NCBI GenBank assembly: GCA_910584305.1
Contig: CAJTZW010000007.1
Span: 1 to 64,000, forward strand
Direction of reading: 5' to 3'
Source: an uncultured Bacilli bacterium
GTDB taxonomy: Bacteria; Bacillota_I; Bacilli_A; RF39; UBA660
Length of the DNA: 64,000 bases
The translations under genes were made by a program, and so were the position numbers. Shown here piece after piece: positions 45,508 through 53,586 of this stretch. Positions within the stretch are counted from its first letter, which is position 1, and each line of letters opens with the position of its first letter. The notes under the pieces were generated by a model. The model was not told where the DNA came from, searched no databases, and saw only the letters and a list, made by a program, of their open reading frames with translations.

Positions 45508-46542
45508 CTACTTTTTTTGACAAAAATTGGAAATAACTGCCAATTTTAGCCTTGAGCTTTCACTTGTATCCTTAATATGATTATAATATGCATTCTTCCT
45601 AGCATATATATATTTTTCATCCACTAACCCCTTATTCTCTAATTTTGCTAAAGTTTTAAGATGTCTTTTTAATCTCACTCTAGAAGAATTTCGCAATTTT
45701 TGAATTACCTTTCCTGTCGGTGTTAAATAGTGACAATATCCTAAAAAGTCAATCCCATTTTTTACCTTGCCTATTTGTGTTTTATTATTTAGGGATAAAT
45801 CAAGCCCTGTTTTACAAAGATTTTTTATTTCTTCCAAACAATATTTTAAATATGCCTTATCACTATGTATTAAAATCATATCATCCATATAACGAATATA
45901 ATATTTAATTTGTAATTTTTCTTTGATGAAGTGATCCACTTTATTTAAGTATAAAAGAGCAAACCACTGACTTGATTGATTCCCTAGTGGCAATCCTATA
46001 CTGTTTAAAGAGGATTCATTAGAAATCAATTTTTGTATCATCCACATCTCATCCTCTGAAAAAGAGATTTCCCTCAAAAGATTTTGTAATATTCGATGAT
46101 TTATACTAGGAAAATATTTTTTAATATCACACTTTAAAAAATAAAATTCATTATTTTTGCACAAAAAGTATTCCCTCCTTAAAAAACTTTCCAATCGATG
46201 AATTGCAAAGGATGTTCCTTTTTCCTTTCTACAAGCCGCATTATCGTATATAAGTTTTCTCTCTATTCTAGACTTTAAACAAACATCACAAAAACACCTT
46301 ATTAATACTCTATCCTTATAGGGTGGCGCTTCAATCAAGCGTTCTTTGGGTTCATATACAATAAACTTTCTATACCCACCTAACTCATATTTTTTAGTAA
46401 CAATTTCATTCATCATATTCACTATATTAGCACTTAAATTTGCTTCAAAACGTATAACCTCTCCTTTATGTTGTTTTGATTTTCTACACTCCTTATGTGC
46501 ACTATATAAATTTTCAAATGTAAATATATCTTCTAACTTCAT
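45508..46542 (-). CDS. DGR reverse transcriptase
   Basis: 344 residues from the ATG after GGAGG (the frame is open to 46593). RT fingers/palm motifs: LKCDIKKYFPSI (~136-147), LPLGNQSSQ (~184-192), YIRYMDD (~215-221) with the two catalytic Asp, and FLGYCHYL (~273-280). The GNQSSQ variant of the (Q/L)GxxxSQ motif is typical of DGR enzymes rather than group II intron or retron RTs, and the maturase/endonuclease domains of introns are missing. It copies the template RNA with errors at adenines. Confidence 0.93.
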   Translation of the reverse strand: MKLEDIFTFENLYSAHKECRKSKQHKGEVIRFEANLSANIVNMMNEIVTKKYELGGYRKFIVYEPKERLIEAPPYKDRVLIRCFCDVCLKSRIERKLIYDNAACRKEKGTSFAIHRLESFLRREYFLCKNNEFYFLKCDIKKYFPSINHRILQNLLREISFSEDEMWMIQKLISNESSLNSIGLPLGNQSSQWFALLYLNKVDHFIKEKLQIKYYIRYMDDMILIHSDKAYLKYCLEEIKNLCKTGLDLSLNNKTQIGKVKNGIDFLGYCHYLTPTGKVIQKLRNSSRVRLKRHLKTLAKLENKGLVDEKYIYARKNAYYNHIKDTSESSRLKLAVISNFCQKK

Positions 46543-46905
46543 TTTACCTCCAAAAAAAGAACACCCCTTATAACGCACAAAGAATGCATACACATCCGTT
46601 GTTTGTGTAGGTGTTTTATATATTTGTCCACCGCACTGATTTTCTTTTAGCGGTTAGAAAAGAAGTAAATTCCTTCACTTTATAGCACGGATATACCCTA
46701 CTTAGAATATATTTCTCTGGCCTGTTTTCTAGATTCATAAAATCTCTTCAAAAGTGAATCTGGGCGACCACACCCATTTCGTTTATTGACTCTATTTTAG
46801 TTACTATTTCCATTTTAGTTAACGACGCGCGCGACCAAGGAACACCCAACAAACAAAAGAAAAAATAAATCTACTCCTTAATTAAAAACCTTTCGGTTTA
46901 AAATC
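46543..46905 (-). ncRNA. DGR template RNA region between avd and the RT gene
   Basis: No ORF. From left to right on the minus strand: a small AAACC-GAAA-GGTTT hairpin after the avd stop, the template repeat (46833-46760), then ~215 nt of spacer up to the RT start. The spacer contains an ACCGC/GCGGT hairpin (46630-46634 with 46650-46654). In the Bordetella phage DGR the RNA downstream of TR up to the RT gene is needed for priming, so this spacer is likely structural. Confidence 0.75.
46760..46833 (-). repeat. DGR template repeat (TR)
   Basis: 74 bp, 27 adenines on the minus (template-coding) strand by hand count. In the target's reading frame it contains two TAA codons (AAC-TAA-AAT occurs twice) in addition to several AAC/AAT codons. 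See the matching VR at 45169-45242. Confidence 0.93.
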
Positions 46906-47490
46906 CTACATTCTTTTTCTCCATCTTTCATCATCACTCTTTTTCCAAGCTGCTGTCAAATTCATTGCCTCTGATAATTGTATAGAGATTTGTTTATACT
47001 GCCGTGGTAAAATACAACAGGCATTTTCTGCAAGCATAGCAATATATCCTAAAAGTTTTAATTTAATAATTGCTTCTTTCTGATAATTCTCTCTCTCTTT
47101 CTTTTTATCTAAACTATCTACACGTATAAAATTTGCTTGTAGTAAACATTCTAATGACTCTAAACAATAGTTTTGCATACGGTTTACAAAAACACCACGA
47201 TATTTCTTAGGAGATTTCTCTGTAATTGCGATAATATAAGCTCCCAATTTTTTAACAGAAGTTATTACAATCAAATCATTAGAATTATATGGGATTTTTA
47301 AAATACGATCAAGCCCTTTATCCTGTTCTTCAATCGTATCCCTTATCATTTCCTGATCAGCTTTTTTATCCTCTGAAATCCGAAATGCCATTTTTGTTGC
47401 AACTCTATCCTCTATTGTATTAACTATTCCTTCTACATTTTCTACATCCCTTGGTATTTTTAAATTATTATCTCTACTAACTTGTAACAT
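46906..47490 (-). CDS. avd: DGR accessory variability determinant (Avd-like), N-terminally extended
   Basis: 194 residues from the ATG with GAGG upstream (the frame opens at GTG 47511). The C-terminal ~120 residues match the Avd four-helix bundle: NDLIVITSVKKLGAYIIAITEKSPKKYRG, NRMQNYCLESLECLLQANF, YQKEAIIKLKLLGYIAMLAENACC. Avd is a basic pentamer that binds the RT and template RNA. The N-terminal ~75 residues (NNLKIPRDVENVEGIV...) are extra and not recognised. The frame opens directly after the stop of the upstream gene, so they may be one operon. Confidence 0.83.
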   Translation of the reverse strand: MLQVSRDNNLKIPRDVENVEGIVNTIEDRVATKMAFRISEDKKADQEMIRDTIEEQDKGLDRILKIPYNSNDLIVITSVKKLGAYIIAITEKSPKKYRGVFVNRMQNYCLESLECLLQANFIRVDSLDKKKERENYQKEAIIKLKLLGYIAMLAENACCILPRQYKQISIQLSEAMNLTAAWKKSDDERWRKRM

Positions 47491-47511
47491 ACTACTTACT
47501 ACCTCAATCAC

Positions 47512-48051
47512 CTATACAACAAATAAATCTCCTATAAAATTAATTCCATCGCTTACAAAATTTATAAACAAATAGAATGTATCCCGAATTCTGTTTTTCT
47601 TATAATCTTTCTTTGTAATCTTAAAAACGACACCATCTCTACATGATATAACATCACACTTTTGATGGTATCTTGCATAACGTTTCTTTATGATATCTAT
47701 ATCAATATCTTCATTTTTAACAAAAAGAACAACACTATACTCTGCCAAATATAAGCTATCTGAAATAAATCGTCTATGATACCCATGCAAATCATCATAA
47801 GAAGCAATAATATATTGAATATTTTGTTTACGAAATTTCTTTCGAATCTTACGATAAGAAATCTTTTTAGATGGACCCCTTTTTTTACCTTCCCCACCTG
47901 TATAATTTAAATCTGATAATACTGTAAATGTTGTAATATTCTGATTTTTATCAATTTCAGATAACAATTTCTCATCTAAACTGCCAAATCCCAATACACT
48001 TCCATGCATTGTACGAGAATTATCTAATAAAACCTTTTCTATTTTATTCAT
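47512..48051 (-). CDS. Hypothetical protein, 179 aa, in operon with tcdA
   Basis: ATG after AGGTGAT, overlapping the tcdA stop by 8 bp. The first ~60 residues (SVLGFGSLDEKLL, NITTFTVLSDLNYTGGEGKKRG) suggest a Rossmann-type or nucleotide-binding fold, and the basic middle (KKISYRKIRKKFRKQ) suggests RNA or DNA binding. C-terminal hydrophobic stretch. Not recognised. Its tcdA coupling hints at a core gene. Confidence 0.55.
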   Translation of the reverse strand: MNKIEKVLLDNSRTMHGSVLGFGSLDEKLLSEIDKNQNITTFTVLSDLNYTGGEGKKRGPSKKISYRKIRKKFRKQNIQYIIASYDDLHGYHRRFISDSLYLAEYSVVLFVKNEDIDIDIIKKRYARYHQKCDVISCRDGVVFKITKKDYKKNRIRDTFYLFINFVSDGINFIGDLFVV

Positions 48052-48730
48052 AAACATCACCTATCATATGGTGTACAAGATAACTTGTACAAAGAAGTCC
48101 CGCTACACTTGGAACAAAGGAACAAGAAGCAATCGTAATACCCTCATGTGGTATAGGTCTCTCCATACTACAAACAACAGGAACTTTACCTGTAATATGC
48201 TCATCACGTACCATTTTTCGAATAATTTTCGCAATTGGATCATAAGAAGTTTTTCGAATATCCATAACTTGAAGTTTAAGAGGATCTAGCTTATTTCCCG
48301 TTCCCATACAAGAAACAAAAGGAATATTTCTAGAACTACATACACGAATAATCTCCTTTTTTACTTCTATAGTATCACAAGCATCAACGACATAATCCAC
48401 TTCAGATGTGATTCGCGTAGCAATTTTCTCTGGTAAAATAAATTCACAAATCCCTATAACATTACACTCTGGATTAATATCCAAAATTCTCTCTTTCATA
48501 ACATCCACTTTATATCTTCCAACCGTTGAATGAAGTGCAATAATTTGGCGATTGATATTGGTAATATCAACTGTATCACCATCTATTATAATAAGCTTAC
48601 GAATGCCAAGACGGGCTAGCGACTCTACAACATATCCACCAACTCCACCAATTCCTATAACCAAAACGGTTTTATTTTGAATGATTTCTACTTTATCTTG
48701 TAACAAAAGTTCTAATCTTGTCCATTCCAT
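48044..48730 (-). CDS. tcdA: tRNA threonylcarbamoyladenosine dehydratase
   Basis: 228 residues of the ThiF/E1-like fold: GIGGVGGYVVESLARLG (~28-44) for ATP, GDTVDITNINRQ (~53-64), VVDACDT (~117-123), and SSMERPIPHE-like C-terminal loop. TcdA (CsdL) cyclises t6A37 to ct6A in tRNAs. It follows the SigE gene terminator on the same strand. Confidence 0.87.
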   Translation of the reverse strand: MEWTRLELLLQDKVEIIQNKTVLVIGIGGVGGYVVESLARLGIRKLIIIDGDTVDITNINRQIIALHSTVGRYKVDVMKERILDINPECNVIGICEFILPEKIATRITSEVDYVVDACDTIEVKKEIIRVCSSRNIPFVSCMGTGNKLDPLKLQVMDIRKTSYDPIAKIIRKMVRDEHITGKVPVVCSMERPIPHEGITIASCSFVPSVAGLLCTSYLVHHMIGDVYE

Positions 48731-48766
48731 ATGTAACACCCAAAATAAGTATACAGAAAAATTGAC

Positions 48767-48791
48767 AAAAAAACAACTTTCGTTGTTTTTG
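48767..48791 (-). terminator. Terminator of the spoIIGA-sigE operon
   Basis: Minus strand CAAC, GAAA tetraloop, GTTG, extended by A/T pairs, then TTTTTTT. Confidence 0.75.
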
Positions 48792-48807
48792 TAAGCATTA
48801 TTAGAAA

Positions 48808-49497
48808 TTATACATTAATTCCCTTTTCTAACTTTTGAATGATTTTCTTCTCAATCCTTGAGATATAAGACTGACTAATTCCAAGCGTATCTGCAACATC
48901 TTTTTGCGTCATAGGCTCTGTTCCAAACAATCCATAGCGCATTACCATAATTTGCTTATCCCTATCATTTAATTTCCCAATTTCAGCATGTAACAAATTC
49001 ATCTCCGTCTCTCTTTCAATTCCAGAAGTTACCACATCCTCTTCTGTCCCTAAAATATCTTCCAAATGAAGTTCATTTCCCTCACTATCATAACTTAAAC
49101 TATCTTCAAAACTAATCTCACTTTTTCTTTTCTTGTTCTTTCTTAAAAACATTAAAATCTCATTATCAATACAACGAGAAGCATAAGTAGCAAGTTTAAT
49201 ATTTTTATCAGATTTATATGTATTAATTCCTTTAATAAGTCCAATGGTCCCAATACTAACCAAATCCTCTAAATCCACACCTGTATTTTCATATTTTTTT
49301 GCTAAGAAAACAACCAATCGTAAATTATGTTCTATCAAAGTATTTTTAGCAAATGTATCATTGAGCATCAACTTCTCAACATAATACATTTCCTCTTCTT
49401 TGCTTAATGGTTCTGGAAGTTTGTCGGAACTTCCGACAAAAAAAACTGAATATTTTCCTAATACTTTGTAAATCCAAGCTAACAATTTTTGTATCAT
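48808..49497 (-). CDS. sigE: RNA polymerase sigma factor SigE (mother cell)
   Basis: 229 residues. An N-terminal ~25-residue pro-region (FFVGSSDKLPEPLS) precedes region 2 (NLRLVVFLAKKYENTGVDLEDLVSIGTIGLIKGINTY) and region 4 (MTQKDVADTLGISQSYISRIEKKI). Pro-SigE is cut by SpoIIGA after engulfment signals. It directly follows spoIIGA by 3 bp, the standard spoIIG operon. Confidence 0.95.
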   Translation of the reverse strand: MIQKLLAWIYKVLGKYSVFFVGSSDKLPEPLSKEEEMYYVEKLMLNDTFAKNTLIEHNLRLVVFLAKKYENTGVDLEDLVSIGTIGLIKGINTYKSDKNIKLATYASRCIDNEILMFLRKNKKRKSEISFEDSLSYDSEGNELHLEDILGTEEDVVTSGIERETEMNLLHAEIGKLNDRDKQIMVMRYGLFGTEPMTQKDVADTLGISQSYISRIEKKIIQKLEKGINV

Positions 49498-49500
49498 ATA

Positions 49501-50286
49501 TTATCCCTCCAATATTTTTGACTGTAATAAAACATCCACTCCATCAAATTCAATTCTTTCTGGACTAATTCCTAATAAAACATGATTACGAATGCCAATC
49601 CCCTCAATCTCAATTTTATCAACAAAAAAACAACGCATGACTTGGTGATGATTAACTGTTGAAACAGGAACATATATATACTTTGAAATTAAATTCTCTG
49701 GAATAATTCCAGGGTTTATAATCACAATAGGGTGATGGAAATATGGATCTTCTAAAATATTCCCTGTATCTAAATATCCAGTTAATTCAAATTTTGAATT
49801 TTCAAAAAATACATTCATTCGATAATAATATTGAAATGTCCGTTTTAACTCTTTTCCTTGTTTCACATAATTATATAAAATAAATGGTGAGAATAGAACC
49901 AAAATAATAAAATTAATACTAAGTCCATGATAATAAAATACAAGCCCATCCTGTTTATAAGAAAACTGAATATTTAGATAATACAAAAACCCACCTAATA
50001 CAATACTTGTCATATACAAATACCCCAAATTCTTCAAAACATAAGCCATATTTTTATACGAAAATGTAGTCAGTACCATCAAAATACTCATTCCTAATTT
50101 GATAAGAAAAAGTTGTAGAGATGTAAGGGAGACAAAAAGGCAGAATATTGTAAGCGCACCCACTAATGCACCAAAAATAAGTCGTTTAAAAGAAGCCCTA
50201 CGTTTCAATAAAACGGATACACTTAATAATAACATAAAATCAAATCCAAAATTTAAAAGAAAAATAAGATCCACATATAATTTCAT
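49501..50286 (-). CDS. spoIIGA: Pro-sigma-E processing protease SpoIIGA
   Basis: 261 residues from an ATG after GGTGGTGAT. Five N-terminal membrane helices (~1-150), then an aspartic-protease-like domain with TGYLDTGNILEDP (~165-177), the DTGN active-site motif. It is activated by SpoIIR from the forespore to cleave pro-SigE encoded next door. Confidence 0.93.
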   Translation of the reverse strand: MKLYVDLIFLLNFGFDFMLLLSVSVLLKRRASFKRLIFGALVGALTIFCLFVSLTSLQLFLIKLGMSILMVLTTFSYKNMAYVLKNLGYLYMTSIVLGGFLYYLNIQFSYKQDGLVFYYHGLSINFIILVLFSPFILYNYVKQGKELKRTFQYYYRMNVFFENSKFELTGYLDTGNILEDPYFHHPIVIINPGIIPENLISKYIYVPVSTVNHHQVMRCFFVDKIEIEGIGIRNHVLLGISPERIEFDGVDVLLQSKILEG

Positions 50287-50372
50287 GTTATCACCACCCA
50301 AAGTATAAAAAAAATAACATGATAAACATGTCGTTTTATAGAAATTACGAACAAATAAAATAACTTGCAATA

Positions 50373-50519
50373 TTAACGTAATACTAGTTCACTTTGCATT
50401 TCTAAATCATCTTCCAATACTACTTGAGATGTGTCGGTTGTAAAAGTAGTTAAATAGGTAAATCCTAATACAAAAACAACAAACCCCACTAATATTTTAC
50501 TATGTAACATTTCAATCAT
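50373..50519 (-). CDS. Small single-helix membrane protein divergent from lexA (YneA-like role)
   Basis: 48 residues from an ATG after GAGGAGGG: a single membrane helix (~8-27, SKILVGFVVFVLGFTYLTTF) and a short acidic outside tail (EDDLEMQSELV). No LysM domain, so not YneA itself. It shares the lexA intergenic region and has its own promoter with a LexA box in the spacer, the position where Bacillus keeps the SOS division inhibitor yneA. I infer an SOS-induced inhibitor of division; unproven. Confidence 0.65.
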   Translation of the reverse strand: MIEMLHSKILVGFVVFVLGFTYLTTFTTDTSQVVLEDDLEMQSELVLR

Positions 50520-50543
50520 AAATACCCTCCTCTTACTATCTAA

Positions 50544-50572
50544 AGTATACATCAAACAAATGTTCGTGTCAA
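50544..50572 (-). promoter_or_regulatory. SOS promoter of the small membrane protein
   Basis: Minus strand TTGACA (50567-50572), a 17-bp spacer, TATACT (50544-50549). A LexA box occupies the spacer (50553-50566). Confidence 0.8.
50553..50566. promoter_or_regulatory. LexA box 1
   Basis: CAAACAAATGTTCG, the exact reverse complement of box 2 and close to the Gram-positive CGAACNNNNGTTCG operator. It lies between the -35 and -10 of the leftward promoter. Confidence 0.85.
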
Positions 50573-50581
50573 TATATATTT

Positions 50582-50595
50582 CGAACATTTGTTTG
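50582..50595. promoter_or_regulatory. LexA box 2
   Basis: CGAACATTTGTTTG; overlaps the -35 of the lexA promoter (TTGACT starts at 50593). Centre-to-centre distance to box 1 is 29 bp, close to three helical turns. Confidence 0.85.
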
Positions 50596-50621
50596 ACTTT
50601 TTACAAAAACAATGATAAAAT
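50593..50621 (+). promoter_or_regulatory. Promoter of lexA
   Basis: TTGACT (50593-50598), a 17-bp spacer, TAAAAT (50616-50621). Box 2 overlaps its -35, giving autorepression. Confidence 0.8.
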
Positions 50622-50641
50622 GAACACAGAATGTAAAGGAA

Positions 50642-51271
50642 GTGATTTCTATCAAAATTTTAACGAAAAGGCAAGAAGAAATTTTAAACTATATAAAGAG
50701 TTACATTGTATCTCATGGATATCCCCCAACTGTTAGAGAAATTGGATCTGCACTAGGAATATCTTCACCCGCTACCATTCATGCACATCTTTCAAATCTA
50801 GAACAAAAAGGTTATATTAAAAAGGATGGTTCTAAAAATAGAGCATTAGAATTACTCGTTGAAAATGAATTTGCTCCAAAAGGAAACGATGTAGTCGTAG
50901 ACGTCCCATTGCTAGGAAATATTACGGCAGGAAGTCCCATTGAAGCCATTGAGCATCCAAATGAATACTTTTCTCTACCATCCTATTTAATTCCTAAAAA
51001 TAAAGATGTATTTACACTCCATGTACATGGAACAAGTATGATTAATGCTGGCATTTTAGATGATGATATTGTAATTGTCCAAAAGCAAAACACAGCAAGA
51101 AATGGCGAAATCGTAGTTGCTATGACAGATGAAAATGAAGTGACTTTAAAAACATATTATAAAGAAGAAACTTATTTCCGCTTACAACCAGAAAATGACT
51201 CCATGGAGCCAATCATCTTACCAAATGTCACAATTTTAGGAAAAGCAATTGGACTATATAGGAAAATATAA
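50642..51271 (+). CDS. lexA: LexA repressor
   Basis: 209 codons from GTG 50642 as the longest form. N-terminal winged helix (TKRQEEILNYIKSYI, GYPPTVREIGSALGISSPATIHAHLSNLEQKGYI), cleavage site Ala-Gly in ITAGSP (~96-101), catalytic Ser in GTSMINAG (~127-134, near MINAGIL) and Lys in VTLKTYYK (~160-167). The ribosome-binding site AAGGAAGTGAT overlaps the GTG and would place initiation 8 nt later at ATC 50651 (IKILTKRQ), where LexA proteins normally begin. Start codon use is therefore unusual. Represses SOS genes until RecA-promoted self-cleavage. Confidence 0.93.
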   Translation: MISIKILTKRQEEILNYIKSYIVSHGYPPTVREIGSALGISSPATIHAHLSNLEQKGYIKKDGSKNRALELLVENEFAPKGNDVVVDVPLLGNITAGSPIEAIEHPNEYFSLPSYLIPKNKDVFTLHVHGTSMINAGILDDDIVIVQKQNTARNGEIVVAMTDENEVTLKTYYKEETYFRLQPENDSMEPIILPNVTILGKAIGLYRKI

Positions 51272-51296
51272 AATTACACATTTTGTGTAATTTTTA
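51270..51296. terminator. Bidirectional terminator between lexA and the 51274 gene
   Basis: AAATTACACA (51271-51280), loop TTT, TGTGTAATTT (51284-51293), flanked by A/T runs on both sides. It ends both convergent genes, and the stop of the minus-strand gene lies inside it. Confidence 0.8.
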
Positions 51297-52176
51297 TTTT
51301 AGTTTTATAATATTTTTCTACCACAGACACATTTGCATTCAGAATATTTTGTGTCTCTAGTATATTAACAACTGTAGAAATTGGTAATTGTTGTACTGTT
51401 GATTCTGGATAAGCAGACGTTACAATCTCCCAATTACATTCTGTCACCAAAATAGCTACCACCCTTCTCTTAATATCATCTACTTCAAGATCCGGATCAC
51501 ATATAACATTTTTAATATATAGTGCTTGATCTAAATTCACTGCTTCACTGATTGCCTTAGCCCCAAAAACTGCAAGTTCTCTATCAATTACTTGGTCATT
51601 ACATAAAATATCCAATATACTTTTCGCCTGAAACTCTGTATTTGATGCTTCAATATAACAGATACCCTCCAAAGAAAGCATGGAAGGAACACAGGAAATA
51701 GCAATTGTTTCATACTTTGCTTTATACTCTGCAGAGGATTTTAAAATAATACTCACTGCTAGTTTAGCGAGTCCTAATTTTTGTAACTCTGGGTTGCATT
51801 GTATAAGCGATGCATATCTTGCTTGATAAGCATGCGTCGCAGAATTAATAATTCGAATAAGGGAATCATCTGGAACCCTATCAATCATACCATTACTTAA
51901 TAAATCAAGCACAACGCCTAAATGTTTAATGCCACAAAGTTTTTTAATTTCCGCACTCATATATAGGGATTTTGGATCATCATGATATTTCCTCTTCATG
52001 AATTGTGTAGAGTAACCTGCAAACTTTATTAACTTGCATCTTCTCTCTATATCTTCACATTGTAAAATCTCTCTAGCCCAGGAATCAGAGATATTAAAAA
52101 ACAATTCTAAACCAACAGAATCGATTCCACTCGACTGTAGACTTTTTAACAATTGGACCGCATACGTTCTTTTCAT
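51274..52176 (-). CDS. Hypothetical helical-repeat protein, 300 aa
   Basis: ATG after AAAGGTGAG (the open frame starts at GTG 52179). The whole protein seems alpha-helical, with repeated ~40-residue units containing Ala/Leu/Ile helices (ILKSSAEYKAKYETIAISCVPSML, ILDILCNDQVIDRELAVFGAKAIS), a HEAT-like or solenoid look. No catalytic motif. Not recognised. It converges with lexA over a shared terminator. Confidence 0.5.
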   Translation of the reverse strand: MKRTYAVQLLKSLQSSGIDSVGLELFFNISDSWAREILQCEDIERRCKLIKFAGYSTQFMKRKYHDDPKSLYMSAEIKKLCGIKHLGVVLDLLSNGMIDRVPDDSLIRIINSATHAYQARYASLIQCNPELQKLGLAKLAVSIILKSSAEYKAKYETIAISCVPSMLSLEGICYIEASNTEFQAKSILDILCNDQVIDRELAVFGAKAISEAVNLDQALYIKNVICDPDLEVDDIKRRVVAILVTECNWEIVTSAYPESTVQQLPISTVVNILETQNILNANVSVVEKYYKTKIKITQNV

Positions 52177-52282
52177 CACTACTCACCTTTTCAATCATAA
52201 CGCAAAACGCCAATACTATACTCCTATTTACAGATTCTTTAGCAGAACAATACATGAATAGACAAAAAATCTGCACGAATGG

Positions 52283-52315
52283 TAAAAATAAGCACATAGA
52301 CTCTATCTATGTGCC
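52283..52315 (-). terminator. Terminator after the lipoprotein gene
   Basis: Perfect 8-bp stem GCACATAG/CTATGTGC with 7-nt loop, then TTATTTTTA on the minus strand. Confidence 0.75.
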
Positions 52316-52324
52316 ACTATAATT

Positions 52325-52972
52325 CTATTGATTTTTATCCCGAAAATTTTCATACCAACTCTTTATTTTTTGTTTCCCATTTTCATATTTTTCAGATATA
52401 GTATCTCTCCAACTAGGCCATTTAGCTTCTATATAAGTATGAACTGTATCATAAACATTGAATACAATTTCTTTCGCACTTTCTGATAATGACGCTAAAG
52501 TTCTTCCACCAATCGTACCACCATAAAATAGAAAATCTACAACTTTGATAAAATCTTTTTTTACAGTATCCGTAATAGAATCTGTACATTCATTTATCTT
52601 ATCGCCAAGCTTTTGAATATAATCTATAACTTCCTCATCACTCATGGTATACTCTTCTGTATTAGAATCATTATAAATAATAGTCTCTTCTATCACAGTA
52701 GGCATTGTCGTTTTCTCTTCTACTGTTGTTGTAGGTAATACAGTAGTTGTGACACTTTCCGTTGTCGTAGGCATAATAGTAGTCATTTTTTCTAATGCAG
52801 AAGTGGTAGAGTCTGTTTCACTCAGGTTAGATAAAGTTGTCATATCCTCTGAAACAATCTCACTCGTTTTATTCTGATAAGGATTAACCTCCTTTTTTTG
52901 ACAACCAACCATCACAAAACTCATTCCTGTCAAACATAATATTTTCTTTAAATTCAATTTAAAATTTTTCAT
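52325..52972 (-). CDS. Lipoprotein of unknown function
   Basis: 215 residues from an ATG after GAGAGG, overlapping the queH stop (ATGA). A signal peptide with the lipobox MVGC (~19-22) would give an outer lipoprotein. A Thr/Ser/Glu-rich linker (~25-95, TTT and TTVEEKTT runs) precedes a helical domain (~100-215). Function unknown; the linker suggests a protein that reaches across the wall. Confidence 0.65.
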   Translation of the reverse strand: MKNFKLNLKKILCLTGMSFVMVGCQKKEVNPYQNKTSEIVSEDMTTLSNLSETDSTTSALEKMTTIMPTTTESVTTTVLPTTTVEEKTTMPTVIEETIIYNDSNTEEYTMSDEEVIDYIQKLGDKINECTDSITDTVKKDFIKVVDFLFYGGTIGGRTLASLSESAKEIVFNVYDTVHTYIEAKWPSWRDTISEKYENGKQKIKSWYENFRDKNQ

Positions 52973-53586
52973 AATATAACCTCTCTTTTGGAATAAATAC
53001 ATCCACAGTAATCCTGTCGATACAAATGATACTCCCTAGACAATTCTATACTTCGCTTATACCCATCCTTCTTTTTAAAATCTGACACTAAATATAAAAC
53101 ATCATATTCTTTTTCTAAATACCGTCCGATTTGATTTAATGTATCTGCCTTTTTGTAAGGGCTTACTGATAATGTTGTTGTAAAATAATCAAAATTATAT
53201 TGTTTTGCTATACGTGCAGTATCCTCTAACCGTAAATAGTAACACTTACTACATCTAGCGCCACCCTCCTTTTCATGTTCAAGACCCTTTGCTATATCTT
53301 CAAAACGATTATTATCATATTTTCCCTCTAAAAAATGAATTGGGTGAACTGCTGGAAAATCCTTTATAAAACGTTCAATTTCTCTTATTCTTTTCTCATA
53401 TTCCTCATAAGGAGAAATATTTGGATTATAATAATAAATTGTAATTTCAAAAAAAGAGGATAGCTTTTCTAATACAGAACTACTACAAGGGGCACAACAA
53501 GCATGAAGTAAAAGTGTAGGAACCCTATGTTGCAACGCTTCCTTTTCTATCAACAATTCCATACTTTTTTGATAATTTTCTTTCAT
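52969..53586 (-). CDS. queH: Epoxyqueuosine reductase QueH
   Basis: 205 residues from the ATG after AAGGGATGAT. The QueH (DUF208) motifs are complete: HACCAPCSS (~28-36), YNPNISPYEEYEKR, GGARCSKCYYLRLEDTA, TTTLSVSPYKKA, and DYCGCIYS near the end. It reduces epoxyqueuosine to queuosine in tRNA, replacing QueG. Other queuosine genes are not in the window. Confidence 0.93.
   Translation of the reverse strand: MKENYQKSMELLIEKEALQHRVPTLLLHACCAPCSSSVLEKLSSFFEITIYYYNPNISPYEEYEKRIREIERFIKDFPAVHPIHFLEGKYDNNRFEDIAKGLEHEKEGGARCSKCYYLRLEDTARIAKQYNFDYFTTTLSVSPYKKADTLNQIGRYLEKEYDVLYLVSDFKKKDGYKRSIELSREYHLYRQDYCGCIYSKREVIL

Noticed and set aside
45508..46542. Group II intron or retron reverse transcriptase
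   Set aside because: No intron maturase or endonuclease domain and no retron msr/msd structure; the TR/VR pair and the Avd gene decide for a DGR.
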